A stretch of DNA of 64,000 nucleotides from Lasiosphaeris hirsuta. Lineage: Eukaryota; Ascomycota; Sordariomycetes; Sordariales; Lasiosphaeriaceae. The notes beneath the pieces are model-generated. The model saw nothing but the letters and a program-made list of their open reading frames with translations. It did not search any database and was not told the origin of the DNA. The DNA lies in contig JAUKUA010000003.1 of NCBI GenBank assembly GCA_030549175.1, positions 3,224,001 through 3,288,000 of the forward strand, in the 5' to 3' direction. Positions 33,088 through 45,200 of the stretch are shown here, one piece after another. Made by a program: the position numbers and the translations under genes. Within the stretch, counting starts at the first letter, position 1; each line of letters starts with the position of its first letter.

Positions 33088-35179
33088 GCTCGTCGATGGG
33101 TGCGTCGGCGCAATCCAGGGATGGGAGGACTGGCGGTCGAAACGTGATCGCGAGAGATGCTGAGAGGAGAAAAGGTCCGAGCAGCGGATCACAGGTGTAT
33201 GGGGGGCATCGTAGAATGCGAGTGTCTGGAGGGGTGGTCTAGACGGTGGCTGTCGTGTCAGAATACAACGCAGAGAGCCTGCAGGTCTTGATTGATGTGA
33301 GGGGAGAAATTGGATGTAAGGGCAGGCGGGAAGGAGAGAGCTGCATGTCGGTTTGGGGGGCGCGGGGACGAAAGAAAAACGTATGCGCACCGCGAACCAC
33401 GAGTCGAGAGGGTACGATTTCGATTATCCGATCGGCCTTGCCCAAATATTTTGGTCGACGCAAGCTCGCAGGAAATTGTGCGGCAGCCAGCTAGGTGCAC
33501 GGTTGAGTTGATAGGAGCTAGTGCACGCCGAAAAACTCGCGAATATGGGGTTAGAGATGAGGCGGGACGTGAATTGGGCCCGGGGGCTGATTGTCGTTTC
33601 CGGAGGGGGGAATGAGGAAGGAGGTTGGTAGTAACGGGTGACGGGAGCGAGGTGAAGGGAAGGGAATGCCCAGGTCCAGGCGGAGACGGGGCAGATGGGT
33701 GGGTGGGAACATGGGACCACGGGAGACGGGAGACGTCCCCAGCAAGGTCCCAAGAAAGGCGAGGCAAGGCGGCAGCTGTCGGGACATTCGAGGAGGCGCA
33801 AATGCCTCCTCTGCAGGTGTGCACGCCGACCTTCCGGCAAATGGGTGGGTCTCTTTACTGGCAACATACAAACAACTCACACAGCGCTTTTCGCAGTCAG
33901 CGATATATCCTCGAGATCGGCCCTGCGACTTTTTGGCCCTCGATGCATGTCCCGCATGCGTCGCGCCCGCCTTTTTCACGATTCAGGCTCCCTTTGATGG
34001 GGCGAGGTGGGTGAGGCTGATATGCCAATCAACATAGGTACCGCCTCGGTTCACAAGTCACCCTGCAAAACCATCGGTTTGCTTTCCCCACACCAGCCAG
34101 CTTCCAGAGGTTCCGCGAAGAGAGGCCATAGATGGACACTAGCAAATTGGGAAGTGCTGGGCTACAGGCTAGTTGGTAGCAGTTGGTCATGGTGGAGGGT
34201 CAACATGCTCTGGCCATTCCTTGGCTGAGAGAGCTGTAGTTGTGCTAATGCGACAGTCACAGCCTGGCTGCAATTGCTTGAACCCCCAATTCCCCCAATC
34301 TATTCCGAGTCTTAACTGCCCGCCTCCTTGATGTGGCTGTTTCGTGGACGCTGGTTCTGCGTCCGAGCCCCGCAATTACCGGCGAGCACCGAACCAGAAG
34401 AGGATCAAGCAAGACCAAAATCGATATTTTCACAAAAGCCAAAATGTCAAGTGCTAAAGCAATACGTATTGTATGCCGTGTATGCTCATCCGTCGCTGAA
34501 GAGAAGGGCGGGGGTCAGCACAATCGATCGACACGTAGATTGTGTTGTGAAACCATGAGCCATCCTCAAAGTAAGAGGCTAAACCAACTGTCAAAGTTAA
34601 AATGCATAGAGTTGGATGACATGGCCTGATTGCCTCTGAGATAGGAAATAAAGACTTCCTTTCCAGGTTGATCGCGAATGTTGGGCGCATGCAAGCCTCG
34701 GGTGGAGTGAAGCAGACGATGCAAGTGGAAGTCCAGTGCGCCTTCGCGGCAGTAGTCACGCCCCCCCCCCTTGGGGTCCCTTCGACCAGGGGAAGCAATC
34801 TGTATCGCTTAGCCTACCAATCAATAGAGATTTGACGTTCGAAGATGCGCCAAGAATTCGAAGTTGGGTCATGGCGGGGTGGGACTTGCTGAGTCAGCTG
34901 GTGAAGCAAAAGTTCTAGCTTGGACACAGCTTGTGCAAAGTAACCTCAATCGGCATTCTGCTTCTGAAAGTCCCGACGACACCTGTGGCACTGTGGCGGT
35001 CGCTGTGGCTGATCACAACCTCAGGGAGCAGGTCTCGGAATACAGCGTAAAATTGGCTGTCGATGCATTTTTTTTATTTAGCCTACTAAAAGCTTTATCA
35101 ATGTTATTTTACCTAATGTGCTTGACTCTGCCTAATGCACTTTGCCATCAAACTCGTAACGCCATCAACCCCTTTATTT
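33088..35179. other. Gene-free stretch upstream of KDM5
   Basis: About 2.1 kb covering the KDM5 5' region and the SLX1 3' flank. Long open frames on the minus strand (33258-33979) directly upstream of KDM5 are proline/serine-rich, carry no domain, and most likely are 5' UTR or promoter sequence. Confidence 0.5.
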
Positions 35180-36352
35180 TTATTCCAACAATGCGATTTT
35201 CGCCGTAGCTTTCGCCGAGGCTTTGGTTGGAGTCCTGGCTGTCGCTTTGGCTGTAGTCTTTTCTGCAGCCTTCACCGCCTTCGCCTTGATCACCCGTCGT
35301 CTTTTGGCCTTGAGGAGCTTCTCGACATCCTTCTTGCCCCTTAACCGTAGCGTGAGTTCCTTCATCATGTCTACCCACTGGATCTGCCCTCCGCACTTAG
35401 GACACCTGCCCTCAATGGGTATGATATGGCTGTCGTGTGTCACCTCATGCGCCGGCAGGAAATGCCGGCCCCAGCACGAGACATGCCCAACCCCCTCACA
35501 ATCGCCGTTCGTGCAAAGTGCGTGTAATCCCACTCCGGAGTCGATTCTCTTGCGGCAGACAATACAGTCGCCCTCGCGCTCAAAATCAAAGACCCCCTGC
35601 CCCTTCACCACATGCTCCTTGATTGGCATGTAGTCTAGTGGCAAGGCGTGTATGCCCCATGGCTCAAGCTGTTCCCCCTGTTCCTCGCCTTCCTCCTCCG
35701 AATCAGAGATAGTCGACGATATGCCCTTGCCGCCCTTCCCTCCTGTCGCCGCCTCCGTGCTGGAGGATGCAGTCCTCTCAAAATCTGTCACAACCGATAG
35801 AGTTGCTCGCAGTGGCTCATTCGCTGTTGCACACCACTTCTGCCATGCCGTGAAGATATCGGGCGCGAAGAAATGCAGCTTCAGCGGCCACCGCGAAAAG
35901 CTTGGCACGCAAAGGAGCAGGTGAAGGTTGGACAAAATCGAGATCAGGCTCTTGGATGGCCGGCGTGGGCGGCCGTTGGCTTTGGACCCATTCGAGACGG
36001 TAAGGCGTGATGAAGAGGGGATATGTAGCGACATGTGTGGGTTCGTCAGTGCCCACCTAGAACGTAGCGTTAGATCTTGGCAACATAAAGTAGGTGCAAC
36101 GCAATGATAAACCCACTCGAACTTCAGCGCTGCGACCATACTTGGGAACCCCGACACGAGCCCCACCATCTCCCACGGCCGCAAATTGCCTCTCGATGTG
36201 CGGGCAGCGCCGCCTTTGACCACGCCATTATGCTGACTCAGTCGTCGCGGAGGGTTGGGCGTCGAACCGATATAAAGCGAAGCATGGCGAACGGTGGATC
36301 GCAAGATATAGACGGTGTAAAGCGCGGGGATTGGCTTGTTTTGGATGGCCAT
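35180..36352 (-). CDS. SLX1: SLX1 structure-specific endonuclease subunit (GIY-YIG)
   Basis: Exons 36352..36117 and 36056..35180 (370 aa). GIY-YIG nuclease domain at about 8-100: YTVYILRSTVRHASLYIGST, PNPPRRLSQHNGVVKGGAA, LRPWEMVGLVSGFPS. The 60-nt intron (GTGGGT..TTCTAG) joins LKFE-WALTNPH, the expected family sequence; read through, it has no stop. A C-terminal RING/PHD-like finger follows (CIVCRKRI...HALCTNGDCEGVGHVSC...CPKCGGQIQWVDMM). SLX1 works with SLX4 to cut branched DNA such as 5' flaps and Holliday junctions. The last ~45 residues are a Lys/Ala/Thr-rich, histone-H1-like tail. Start chosen at MAIQNKPIPALYTVY; the Met 12 codons upstream is possible. Confidence 0.93.
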   Translation of the reverse strand: MAIQNKPIPALYTVYILRSTVRHASLYIGSTPNPPRRLSQHNGVVKGGAARTSRGNLRPWEMVGLVSGFPSMVAALKFEWVYHCVAPTLCCQDLTLRSRWALTNPHMSLHIPSSSRLTVSNGSKANGRPRRPSKSLISILSNLHLLLCVPSFSRWPLKLHFFAPDIFTAWQKWCATANEPLRATLSVVTDFERTASSSTEAATGGKGGKGISSTISDSEEEGEEQGEQLEPWGIHALPLDYMPIKEHVVKGQGVFDFEREGDCIVCRKRIDSGVGLHALCTNGDCEGVGHVSCWGRHFLPAHEVTHDSHIIPIEGRCPKCGGQIQWVDMMKELTLRLRGKKDVEKLLKAKRRRVIKAKAVKAAEKTTAKATARTPTKASAKATAKIALLE

Positions 36353-36856
36353 CGTTCGTTCCTGCCAAGTGCACGTTCTTGGTGTCAAGAAGCCCGTTTT
36401 CAGTCAGGGCGATAGTGTGTTCCTGCCAGATAGCTTTTCTCGGCCATTCCAATTTTGAAATTTGTGGGCGCCGCGCGGCTGCGGTTCGTAATAGAGGTGG
36501 AAACCAGTTGCGACTACAGATAGACGACGCGATGCGCCTTTGTTTACCTGTGGTTGGTGTCTTTGCAGTGTCGCTGTTGGGGTGACGTCTTGCCCAATCG
36601 TCGACCATTACCCCACCCCCAAACGAATTCTATGCATAAAGGCAATTTATGCAGCAACCAAGTGTTTAACGGCGATATGTATATGACGCCCTATCTCGGT
36701 CGACCATCCTTGCCAGGGCGCCTCATGGGCAAATTACACACAAGTACACATGTCTATGATTCCGCCCAATGCGCCAGCTTCTGGGTATTGCCCAAATACA
36801 GTTTTTTTGTACACACGAATACAAATGTCCAAGCCTACCATTAAATTCTCCGTAAA
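36353..36856. other. Intergenic between SLX1 and SF3A3
   Basis: About 500 bases, no gene seen. Holds the SLX1 promoter and the SF3A3 3' end. Confidence 0.6.
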
Positions 36857-38326
36857 TTACAACAGGCCCTGCTTCTGCAAGTCCAAGTAGACCTTCTCCG
36901 GCATGACGTTGCCCTCAGCATCCTCCATCTGAACAATAGAGCCCTCGTCTACCGTCGTCTTCTTCGTCTCTCGCTGAATCTTATCCCAAAGTCTCACCGC
37001 CTCTTCTATAGACGTGATATCCCGGAACAAGTGGGTGTTGGTGATGCCCAGTCGCTTGAGATTGGTGATGTGGTTTGTTTCGTTGAAGTGCTTGTCAAAA
37101 GCCCGCCGACCACGGTAGACAAAGTTGCCGCAAATTTCGCAAGGGAACTCTTGTCCCAGTCCATGCAATCGGTACAGCCAGAAGGGGATAGGTTTCCCGT
37201 CCCAGGCAAGTGGTAGCTTCAACGGGTTATAGATCCTGTCATCACCGCCATCTTCCTCCTCCTCCTCGACCGCCTTACTCTGCTCGTTGGACAAATTGTA
37301 AAAGTTCTCGAGCTCCTGTTGCCGTTCACGTTCTGTCATGCCTTGTCGACGCTCGACATTCACCCTTGTGTCGTCCCTCTCGGTACTCATTGCGCCTGCT
37401 AGTTTCTTCACCCTGAACTCCCTTTCCGCGATGGCCCGCTCCTTCAGCCGATGCTCCAAGGATATGCCACCTCGTTGGGATAACACTTCAGCCGCCTTGA
37501 CATGTTTCCGGCCATTGAGGTGACCCTTGTAAACATTCTCGTTTTTGAACTCCTTCTCGCACGCCTCGCACCAGATAGCGTCGGGAGAGCTGAGCATCCT
37601 GTTTGCGCTGTTGCCTTTGGCTGCTCCCTTCTCTATTTGCCAGCCTTGAACCTCGTCCTTCTCCCAGGCCGACTCGAAATCTGTGTCCCAGGTCCGAAAC
37701 ACCTTGTCGAGATTCTCTAGTGGCCGAGTTCGCTGCATGAACGACTCCAAGTACTCCATCAGTTCACCCAAGTACTTGAAGTATTGGTCTGTCATTTTGT
37801 CTACGCGCTTCACCCCGCCATAGCCAGGCTGAAAGTTGTCGAATACCTCAAGGTACTGCATATATCCCAGACGCTTTACATCGGAGAGGTTGAGATATGA
37901 TTCGTGGCAGCTGTGCAAGTCGAAGAAGCGTCCATATGCCTCCTCGCCCGAGAACATGGTCTCGACTATGAATGGCTGGTCCTCGCCGCCCTTGCGCGGT
38001 CGGTACCACTGCTCCGAGTTTTCAGACTGCTCATTTGGGTATCGCGAATGGTGCTCCTTGATATCGGCAACCTGGCGGTAGAACTCTTCAAAGGGGTCCC
38101 CAGTGCTGATCTGTAGGATCTCCTTGGTGCGCAAGCCGGTCTTGTCGTCGTAGAGTGGGAGGAGCTCGGCGGATTGGTGCTGAATTTGGTCAAGTAGCTG
38201 AGTGACTTCGTGGTCCCGGTTTAGGCGATCGCGGATCATCTTGGGCTCGTCGCCCATGCGATCCGCGATACCCTGCTCGAGGCGCTCGAGGTCCTCATGG
38301 ATGTACCGTTGCTGCTCCAGCAGCAT
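36857..38326 (-). CDS. Splicing factor 3A subunit 3 (Prp9/SF3a60)
   Basis: Intronless, 489 aa from ATG 38326 (MLLEQQRYIHEDLERLEQGI), the usual family start; the open frame runs further upstream but without homology. Recognisable parts: N-terminal SF3a60 region with DKTGLRTKEILQISTGDPF, EEFYRQVADIKEHHSRYPNE, LNLSDVKRLGYMQYLEVFD; a first C2H2 finger (IWCEACEKEFKNENVYKGHL); an acidic linker; and the C-terminal matrin-type finger (FPCEICGNFVYRGRRAFDKH then FNETNHITNLKRLGI). It is part of SF3a in the U2 snRNP, which fixes U2 on the branch site. It is divergent from the eIF4A-III-like helicase gene, with 403 bases between the start codons. Confidence 0.95.
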   Translation of the reverse strand: MLLEQQRYIHEDLERLEQGIADRMGDEPKMIRDRLNRDHEVTQLLDQIQHQSAELLPLYDDKTGLRTKEILQISTGDPFEEFYRQVADIKEHHSRYPNEQSENSEQWYRPRKGGEDQPFIVETMFSGEEAYGRFFDLHSCHESYLNLSDVKRLGYMQYLEVFDNFQPGYGGVKRVDKMTDQYFKYLGELMEYLESFMQRTRPLENLDKVFRTWDTDFESAWEKDEVQGWQIEKGAAKGNSANRMLSSPDAIWCEACEKEFKNENVYKGHLNGRKHVKAAEVLSQRGGISLEHRLKERAIAEREFRVKKLAGAMSTERDDTRVNVERRQGMTERERQQELENFYNLSNEQSKAVEEEEEDGGDDRIYNPLKLPLAWDGKPIPFWLYRLHGLGQEFPCEICGNFVYRGRRAFDKHFNETNHITNLKRLGITNTHLFRDITSIEEAVRLWDKIQRETKKTTVDEGSIVQMEDAEGNVMPEKVYLDLQKQGLL

Positions 38327-38729
38327 CTTGATGGGCTTGTCGAGTATAGCGCGATTCCGGTGTGGAATCAGAGTGTGTTTGTTTCGATTGTGTTTGAGAG
38401 TGATGCGCAGCGGGGAAGAGAAAGCGAACAGAAACTCGCTGAAGAGAATTGCGGAGCTGTTGCCTTTGGCGAGCTTGAGGCTGTCAATGTCTTTTCGTTT
38501 TGAACGCCACTGCGACGCGCCTACACTAGAAACCGACAAGGTTCGGTCGGTATTTGACCGATGTTTAGCCGTGAGTACCAAACGGACGTATTTTCTGCAG
38601 GTGGACCCACCGTCGCACCTCATTGAGTGAGTGCTCGACCTTCAACAGCGCAGATCGATCCCCGTCAGCACCTTCAACTCCAACGACTGCAACAAGCCCC
38701 ATCGCCCAACTCAAAACCAGTCCGTTAAC
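38327..38729. promoter_or_regulatory. Shared divergent promoter region, SF3A3 / eIF4A-III
   Basis: The 403 bases between the two start codons must hold both 5' UTRs and promoters, so a bidirectional promoter is likely. I see no clear TATA box in a convincing position. Confidence 0.55.
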
Positions 38730-40072
38730 ATGGCAGAAGCCGGCATCGATCGCAAGGCCGATGAGAAAATCCAGTTCTCGACCTCGAAGGAGGTCACGGT
38801 GCATCCGACTTTCGAGTCCATGTCGCTGAAAGGTAAGTCGAGAGTCTGCTAGGGCTGAGCTTGCGCCATCATCCCTTCAGTTGCCGTGGCGCATCCAGTT
38901 ACTGACTGATATCGCCAAAAGAGAGCCTCCTTCGTGGTATTTACGCTTATGGCTACGAGTCGCCCTCGGCCGTCCAGAGTCGAGCCATCGTCCAAATCTG
39001 CAAGGGGCGCGACACCATCGCCCAGGCGCAATCCGGTACTGGTAAAACAGCCACCTTCTCAATCAGCATGCTCCAGGTTATCGACACAGCCGTGCGCGAG
39101 ACTCAAGCCCTGGTCCTTTCCCCGACCCGTGAACTTGCAACCCAGATCCAGAGCGTCGTAATGGCGCTAGGCGACTACATGAACGTCCAATGCCATGCGT
39201 GCATTGGCGGGACGAATGTGGGCGAGGATATTCGCAAGCTTGACTACGGCCAGCATATTGTCTCCGGTACCCCAGGCCGTGTCGCCGACATGATCCGCCG
39301 CCGCCATTTGCGCACCCGTCACATCAAGATGTTAGTGCTCGATGAGGCCGACGAGCTACTCAACCAAGGATTCCGCGAGCAGATCTACGATGTGTACCGC
39401 TACCTCCCCCCCGCCACCCAAGTCGTTGTCGTGTCCGCCACTCTTCCCTACGACGTCCTCGACATGACGACCAAGTTCATGACCGACCCCGTTCGCATTC
39501 TCGTCAAGCGTGATGAGCTGACCCTGGAAGGCTTAAAGCAATACTTCATTGCTGTGGAGAAGGAGGACTGGAAGTTTGACACGCTGTGCGATCTCTACGA
39601 CACGCTTACCATCACACAAGCTGTCATCTTCTGCAACACAAGGCGGAAGGTCGACTGGCTGACAGACAAGATGCGGGAGGCCAACTTCACTGTCAGCAGC
39701 ATGCATGGTGACATGCCGCAGAAGGAGCGCGACAGCATCATGCAAGACTTCAGACAGGGTAACAGCAGAGTCCTGATCTCGACCGATGTTTGGGCTCGTG
39801 GTATCGATGTTCAGCAAGTCAGCTTGGTCATCAACTATGACCTTCCCAGCAACCGTGAGAACTATATCCACCGCATCGGTCGGTCTGGCAGATTCGGTCG
39901 CAAGGGTGTTGCCATCAATTTTGTTACCAGCGAGGATGTGCGCATTCTCCGCGATATCGAGCGTAAGTTGTCGCCATGATCCTTAAGCATCAAATATCGC
40001 TAACCATGTGTAGTGTATTACTCGACCCAAATTGACGAGATGCCGATGAACGTTGCCGATCTTATTTCTTAA
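38730..40072 (+). CDS. FAL1: DEAD-box RNA helicase, eIF4A-III / FAL1
   Basis: Exons 38730..38832, 38922..39962, 40014..40072 (400 aa), all GT..AG. Helicase motifs in order: Q motif region ([20 protein letters not shown]), Walker [62 protein letters not shown]. The C-terminus [19 protein letters not shown] is that of the eIF4A3/FAL1 branch, as is [19 protein letters not shown]; translation factor eIF4A differs in both. In yeast Fal1 acts in 18S rRNA processing; in filamentous fungi and animals eIF4A3 also anchors the exon junction complex. ATP-dependent RNA clamping or unwinding in the nucleus is expected. Confidence 0.94.
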
Positions 40073-40834
40073 GCGTTGTGCGTTATTCAGCAGACATTCG
40101 TTTCAGGGATTATCGAGTCCAAGTCAAGGCTTAGAAGCCCGGCGTCAAGGATCTGTGGGATCCAAGGGTTTTGGGAGGAAAGGGGCTTGGGTCCACAAAG
40201 GTACTACATCTCCAAAGCATCAGTTTGCCCCTATGATCCGTGGGCTAACAAAAGAAAACCAGGCAAGCCGTGTAAGAATGCAAAAAGCGGCGTCGGTTCG
40301 AGGTTCTAGCTATCAACAAGGGGGAGCAAAAGCGATGGGGTTGAAAGCTAAGGGGAGGTATCTGTTTTGCGGTCATCAAACCCCCCATGTCCCATGTCTT
40401 CAGCCAGTTGCCTTCTGCAGGGTATAAAGAACTAGATTAGTTGGAGAAGTTGTCCACATGTATTTTGGCTTCACCAGCTCATTTCTAATGGAACTTTTCC
40501 GGCTGTCGGTGCAATGTTCAGGAGAAACGAGGCGCCAAGGTGCGTCGTGGTCCCTTTTGATGTTTGTCGACACCCAAACCACAACAGCTCGGGTTCATCT
40601 TTGGAGCTCTGGTAACAACATCCTCAACTTGCTTGTATTATTCACGGCCATTACTCCTTACTGCTTCAAGCCACCAATTGGATGCCGCATTCCTTGCCCA
40701 AATCCAGAGGCCGTCGTCGTTCTTCCACGGCCAACATGCACAGACCCAGCCCTAAAACCCAAACCAATAAATGCAACCCATTTCCCGAACAAAGCCCCGT
40801 AAGTAATATGTAAAGCGCCAAACCTCTGCGGATA
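40073..40834. other. Intergenic between convergent FAL1 and PTH11-like genes
   Basis: About 760 bases of shared 3' flank, no gene seen. Confidence 0.6.
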
Positions 40835-42299
40835 TCATTCCTTCGGCCATACAGCCACCATGTCCTTCGACAATTCAGCGGAGCGAACCCTGGCCGGCTC
40901 CTCGTCCATCTCGGGGGCATTTCCCCGTCCAACATGGGCAGCTGGCACCTCCCTCGGAAACAGGTCGGTGCCAGTCGGCGACTCGACCTCCCTCACGCTT
41001 GCCACATTCACCACACTCGCCTCCTCCCCCAGCAGCAGCTTCTCGTGGCTATTGCTGCGCTCGTGCATCGCCGTCGTGATGGTGCTCCAGCCCGACTCCG
41101 GCCGGTTCTGCACCATCCGCGACGGCCACGACCCGATCGTGGGCGGGCCCCGCCGCCCGATCCCGCCGACGATCCCTGCGCCCACCGCCCTGGCAGCAGC
41201 GCCCGCGGCGCCGGCCTCGGCGTCGTGGCGGTTCTGGTGGTTGTGCAGCGAGTCGGAGCGCGACCCCCACAGCCGCGGGAAGAAGCGCGCGCAGAAGGGC
41301 TTGAGCGTCATGCAGCAGGCGCACGCGATGGCCGCGTTGACCTCGATGCATGTTAGGTACGCGATGCTGACGTTGTCGTAGGTGAAGTCGACGCGCGCCG
41401 ACTCGGCGACCAGGTCCCACAGGCGGACGACCGAGATGGAGCAGACGCTGGAGGGATAGGTTGTTAGTAGGTGAAGGCGTGGGAAAAGAAAAGAAAGGGG
41501 GGCGGGGGCTTACAAGAATCCGAGGGCGAAGATGGAGTACAGGACGATCTTTTGCCGGCGCTTGACTTGCAGGTTGATGATGATGGGCAGCGGGAGGATG
41601 TACAGCAGCACGTCGGTGCCGATGTGCAGGCCCGTGTTGGCGTACCAGTATACCACGGGGCGGCAGTAGGCACCGGTGATCTTGGGGTTCCAGAAGGCTT
41701 CGAGGGGCATGCAGCTGGTGATGACGGTGATGAAGGTCCACAGGCCGTTGGTGAGGACTACGATGGCCAGAATGGCGTACACGGCGTAGCGCGCGTGCTG
41801 GTAGCTGAGGATGCGGATGTAGAGGAGAAGGATGGAGATCTTGGTGAACAGGAGGGCCATCATGTACCAAAGGATGGTGTACCACCCGGCCTGTGTGGCG
41901 ATAGTCAGCATGGCGCTCTTTTTGGACAGGATAGGGGTCAAGCACGCACTTTTCCCATGGGTATCATCATCTCGGGACTGATGTCGAGGGTATGCCTCCC
42001 AAGGCCGTATACGGCCTCTAGTAACAAAATCAGCAGCCGCACAGCGCTCAGCGAAACATCAATGGGGACAACCAACGTTCAATCATCCCAGCACATGTCG
42101 CGCCCGAGAATACGAGCGCAACCACGATGGTCCAGTCTTCGGCTCCGAGCACATTTTGGAGTAGCCGCCCGCGGGTGTAGAACCGCAGCCCGACAAATGC
42201 CGCCCCGATGATCCACGTTATGACGGCGCAGACAATGATGTTGGTCTGGTAGGAGTCCTGAGGGTTCGAGACGAGTAGGGGGCGAGCATGAGTCGACAT
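40835..42299 (-). CDS. PTH11/rhodopsin-like seven-transmembrane protein
   Basis: Exons 42299..42077, 42017..41950, 41890..41514, 41447..40835 (426 aa), closing in frame. The first intron uses an unusual GTTGGT donor, chosen because it gives IEQAVYGLGRHTLDI. Hydrophobic helices: IIVCAVITWIIGAAFVGLRF, DWTIVVALVFSGATCAG, WYTILWYMMALLFTKISILL, YAVYAILAIVVLTNGLWTFI, a loop CMPLEAFWNPKITGAYC, DVLLYILPLPIIINLQ, KIVLYSIFALGFLVCSISVV, and IAYLTCIEVNAAIACAC, followed by a long cytosolic tail. The GLGRH and W-x(n)-C loop motifs are those of the fungal rhodopsin/SAT4-type domain. No CFEM domain precedes it. Receptor function is inferred from the class; the ligand is unknown. The tail is Ala/Gly- then acidic-rich. 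Confidence 0.85.
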
Positions 42300-45200
42300 A
42301 GCTGAGCACGTCGGTTGGTTCGATCTCGTTAGGTGCAGGTACGGACGCCGGTGCTGCGCAAACTCTCTTCCTCGTTCGTGGAAAGGTTATGCTTCATGGT
42401 CCCCAGGCCTCGAGTACTTGCTGCTGGGAAATGGCGTCTTTGGGTGCGCTACTTGTGGTATGACATAGGAGTTGAGCCGTTTCTCTCCCCAAGAGCCAAG
42501 GCGACGATGGGAGATCTCCCTCCTTAAGATCAGTCGCGGGTAGAGAGATGGAGGCGGCGAACCGAGCACCGCTTCTTCCGCGCCCTCGGGCTGGGCTCTA
42601 CCACGAACGGACAAGACTGTGGAATGGCAAGGAAAGGCTCTTCCGGATCTCCCACCAGGGGCTCAACCGTGTTTACAGAGTGTGCGGCTCTCTCAGTGGT
42701 TACATCCTGTTCCGCACGCACAAATTCCCCGGACTTTGGAGGGCAAGGGGCAGGGATCCTGGGACCGGATTTCCTCGCTTGGGCAGCGGCCATTTTGCCG
42801 CATGAAGACGGCCATGTGTGTATCGATATGCGAAGGATGTGTGGTGCTGGGACTAGAATGATTTGACGGAAGTGGCCGAAAGGGTTTCTTAGGCAGCTTC
42901 CGAGGCCGTTGCGGAAGTCTAAAGCTCTTTGCATGAAATCGGATATCCGTGAGCGACGGCGTCCAAGGCCATGAGTTCACAAACGAAGCCCAATTAAGAA
43001 GACACTGCGAGATGCGCTCGCAGATCAATCCTTGATCGAGAATGTGATGGCTTGGGCGGATGACTCGGGTCATTGGCGCAGCGATCGCCTTGTCCTCTTC
43101 TAGTTGATATGCCTTCTAGGATCATTGCATGGTCGGTTTTAGTCTTGGTTGTTGGCACTGCTGGGTGATCTCTTTATGCTTGGCACTCTTCCTAAACACT
43201 TATAAAACATGAAACTTGGAGTTGCTTCCGTGATCGCCTAAGTCCCGACATGGCAGACCTCCAGGTCCGTGATTCTGGAAACTCACCCATGGCATGGTAG
43301 TATATGTTTGCCAATTGAACGGACTTGGAAATGTTGCGCCCATCCCAACCCTTCTTTTCTCTCCGTTGTTTTTGCCCCCAAGAGTCTAGAAGAGCAATGT
43401 AGTTGCATCGTTCAAAATTGTTGATACAAAGCGCACAGGCTGCAGCACTATAAAACCACGCGCCCACAGGTAATTGGAGAGTTTGGCAACAGTCCAATAC
43501 TAACCAAAACTCACCCTACTAATTACTCAGGTACCATAGTACCCACCTACCTTGGGTGCGTCTCGTAGATCGCATCGTGTGCTGTCGAGTTCCTTTGCCA
43601 TACAACAAAGGGCCGGCAACCTAAACTTGAAGACGTTGTAACACCCCCCCACCCCCCCCCAAACCCGACTTTGCTACGTCTTCTGCCCTCACTTCTAAGA
43701 GGGTGTGATACCACAACAATGGGCCTATCCAAGAACGTACTGGTGATTTCGAATAGTACCATGAACCGAGAAAAGCCTACTGCTCCAAGTCACTTTTTGC
43801 TACGACATCCTTCCTAAATCAGCATACGCGAGTCAACTTGTAGATAAGCGTCGATAAGTTACCAAGTAGTACTTCGTAGCGAGGGCAGCACAGCTTGAGA
43901 ATGCCGGGGGTAAGTGCCGAGGACTTTACCATCGAAAAAGGACAACACAATGTTCGACGTTATCCGCCCATTTTTATTTTTCAATCGCGACAAGCCTCGC
44001 GCCGCCGACCATTTGGCACCATGGCCGTTATTGGGGTGTTTCTGCTCATTCTGAGAAAATATCTAGATGCGCTGACGTTCACCGGTCGGGTGGGAAACGT
44101 TCAAATCGTGGTTGCGGACTGAGGCTGGCAGAACCCTTGTTAGTCATGAGATACGTAGGTAAGGTAAGCAATGAAGAGTTGGCTGTTCCGCTGGTCCTTG
44201 GATCCCCTCGAGGTATATGGAAGCTAAGGAGGACGACAGGGGACGGGAACAAGGCCCGGTACGTTGCTTCCACGGCTCGGTTCGGCTGTCAGTCGAAGCT
44301 CTGAAACTAAGGCAACTTCCCCTGGACCCAACCCCAATTCCATACCGAGCTACTCGTATCCCATGGAGCATAATCCCACAAATCCACAAATGGGCATGCA
44401 AGCTTAGACAATATCATGGTTCCACTGTCATTAGACGCTCCGAGGTGATTGGTGCGGGGAGCGGGCGGTGGGAGGGCGAACTGCTGCAACACCCTGAACA
44501 GGAAGGTGGCATCGCCGTGTACGCTTTTCCTGCCGTCGAAGTCGTAAATCACATGGGTTGGGGGTCGCATCGTGGCTTGCGTCAGACGGAGAATTGGAGC
44601 AGTGAGGTGAGGAATATGGAGTGAGGAATCGTGAGGAATCGGGCCATGGAATATACCCCAGCGGTTGTTTTGCGCTTATGAGTGGGTTTGAGTTTCAACG
44701 CTTGCCGGTACTTCCTTCCCCGCGCCCTGGAATGGATGCCGTGCAGAACTCTATACCTTACGCAAAGATCCTGGGGAAACAGACTAAGATCGCGCTTGGG
44801 CTGACGAGCCTCAACACCAGAAACACCAAAAACAGCTCCTACTAGCCACCTAGTGGTGATTCCCAATCTAAAAGCACACACCATGCCTACCATTTTTTTT
44901 TTTTTTTTTTTGGTTTCTTGTGAATTCCTTGGACGCTCTGGCAATTACGCCGAGCTGGCAGGACGTCAATTGGCCGTCTCTGCGGCGAAAAATGGGGCGG
45001 TCACTTCTTCCTCTGCTTAGCTTGAGCTTGGCAGCTAATCAAGCATCTGCCAAGGCGCGCCTGGCAAGCCACAATGGCACACGATGGCGGCCGATCTCAT
45101 TTGTGACAGAGGCCAAGCAGCGGCCAAGGCATCCTCCGCATGGCCAGCCATCAAGCTTTTTGCTTTGCTGCCATGTTGCGGCAAGCCCAGGAGCCTGTTC

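Noticed and set aside
33258..33979. Long Pro/Ser-rich ORFs upstream of KDM5
   Set aside because: Low-complexity composition and position just before the KDM5 start point to 5' UTR or promoter DNA.
41049..41945. 298-codon minus-strand His/Pro/Arg-rich ORF
   Set aside because: It is an out-of-frame shadow of the PTH11-like gene; the in-frame exons give a clear membrane protein.
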